Shown here one piece after another: positions 4,822 through 5,385 of a stretch of DNA of 5,385 bases. The notes beneath the pieces are model-generated. The model had not been told where the DNA came from. It saw nothing but the letters and a program-made list of their open reading frames with translations, and searched no databases. Source of the DNA: Candidatus Shapirobacteria bacterium CG09_land_8_20_14_0_10_38_17 (GTDB taxonomy: Bacteria; Patescibacteriota; Microgenomatia; 0-14-0-10-38-17); contig PEZH01000045.1 in NCBI GenBank assembly GCA_002774085.1, positions 1-5,385 on the forward strand, in the 5' to 3' direction. The translations under genes were made by a program, and so were the position numbers. The stretch's first letter is position 1. Every line of letters starts with the position of its first letter.

Positions 4822-5290
4822 GTTTCTTTAATTCTTTAAAAGCTTGGATAACAGCATATACATTGCTAGTTCTGTTGCTTGTTCCCAAAATTTTGGCAGA
4901 AATATCTTGAATACCAACTGCCTCCATTACCACCTTTATTGCCTGGCTGGCAATGATGCCACTTCCCGGAGGAGCCGGTTTTAAAAATACTTTTGCCGCT
5001 CCACGTTTAACTAAGATATCGTGACAAATAGTTGCCTGACAACGAGAAACGGTAAAAAAACGCTTCTTAGCTAATTTTTTACCTTTGTTAATTGCCGACA
5101 AAACATCTTCTCCTTTACCCAAAGCAACACCTACCCGACCATTCTGATCACCAGCAACCATTAAGGCGGTAAAAGAAATCTGATTACCTCCCTTAGTCTT
5201 TTTAGAAACTCTCTTAATCTGAATTACCTCACTAAAAAAATCATCTTCCCTTTCCTGATGACGATAATTCTTTCTTCTTTTATCAATCAT
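4805..5290 (-). CDS. rpsE: 30S ribosomal protein uS5
   Basis: uS5 lies on the back of the 30S subunit at the mRNA entry channel and affects decoding accuracy and mRNA unwinding. The 161-residue product has the N-terminal double-stranded-RNA-binding-type domain at about residues 18-83 (FFSEVIQIKRVSKKTKGGNQ, then GRVGVALGKGEDV) and the C-terminal domain around 95-155 with the hallmark KVFLKPAPPGSGIIAS at 100-115 and ILGTSNRTSNVY at 134-145. The ATG at 5290 is preceded by AAAGG only one base away, too close to act as a normal Shine-Dalgarno site; an in-frame stop lies four codons upstream, so the start is well bounded. The 3' end overlaps rplO by 17 bp. Its upstream gap carries a heptamer array and the start of the GC-rich palindrome; rplR would be expected beyond the window edge. 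Confidence 0.98.
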   Translation of the reverse strand: MIDKRRKNYRHQEREDDFFSEVIQIKRVSKKTKGGNQISFTALMVAGDQNGRVGVALGKGEDVLSAINKGKKLAKKRFFTVSRCQATICHDILVKRGAAKVFLKPAPPGSGIIASQAIKVVMEAVGIQDISAKILGTSNRTSNVYAVIQAFKELKKHESIK

Positions 5291-5307
5291 ACCTTTAAAT
5301 TAATTTT

Positions 5308-5363
5308 TAATTCTTAATTTTAAATTTCTATTGAATTTCCAATTTCCCAATTTTCAATTATAT
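5308..5363. repeat. A/T-rich heptanucleotide array upstream of rpsE
   Basis: Eight 7-bp units in register, beginning TAATTCT then TAATTTT at 5308-5321 and ending ATTTTCA then ATTATAT at 5350-5363. The first units repeat those of the rpsM-rpmJ gap (25-bp identity, 5314-5338 with 1500-1524), whereas the last units repeat those upstream of rpmJ (5347-5385 with 1781-1819). It is thus a mosaic of the other two arrays. A minus-strand TATAAT occurs at 5357-5362, about 67 bp before the rpsE start codon. Confidence 0.65.
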
Positions 5364-5368
5364 GTTTC

Positions 5369-5385
5369 CTGTAGGGGTCGGGTTT
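5369..5385. repeat. GC-rich palindromic repeat, cut by the window edge
   Basis: These 17 bases are identical to the first 17 bases of the palindromic element at 1803, and the A/T flank next to it is nearly identical too. The rest of the element, including its right arm, lies outside the window, so only the copy's start can be supported. Confidence 0.6.

Overview
The window is a stretch of the bacterial S10/spc/alpha ribosomal-protein supercluster, read entirely on the minus strand. In transcription order (right to left) it holds rpsE (uS5), rplO (uL15), secY, adk, infA (IF-1), rpmJ (bL36), rpsM (uS13), rpsK (uS11) and rpsD (uS4). All nine genes look complete. The next gene expected downstream, rpoA, would begin at or beyond the left edge and cannot be identified in the 56 bases available. 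No tRNA, rRNA, CRISPR array or transposase gene is visible.

The host is most likely a member of the Candidate Phyla Radiation (Patescibacteria). Four things point there. The sequence is A/T-rich. There is no rpmD (uL30) between rpsE and rplO, and loss of uL30 is a reported CPR trait. Most genes lack a clear Shine-Dalgarno sequence and several use GTG starts. The gaps are filled with low-complexity A/T repeats. This placement is an inference; no 16S sequence is present. rpmJ ends at a TGA exactly where bL36 normally ends, so the standard bacterial code (table 11) is used rather than the UGA-glycine code of some CPR lineages.

The genes serve the ribosome and closely linked functions: five small-subunit or assembly-platform proteins and two large-subunit proteins, initiation factor IF-1, the SecY translocon channel that accepts nascent membrane proteins, and adenylate kinase. 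rpsE/rplO overlap by 17 bp, rpsK/rpsD abut with no gap, and rpsM/rpsK are 8 bp apart, which suggests co-transcription and translational coupling. The map gene often found between adk and infA is missing; only 35 bp separate those two genes.

The unusual part is the non-coding DNA. The gaps at 1478-1602, 1720-1934, 2849-2961 and 5291-5385 are almost wholly made of degenerate A/T-rich sequence with a 7-bp period. Two of the gaps carry the same GC-rich palindrome (1803-1869, and cut by the window edge at 5369-5385). A separate 7-bp array (4319-4374) forms the 3' end of rplO and encodes a heptapeptide-repeat tail. A 9-bp array (4275-4310) follows it directly and covers the rplO stop codon. Short-unit repeats have therefore expanded in the spaces of an otherwise conserved essential operon, and in one place have entered a ribosomal protein.
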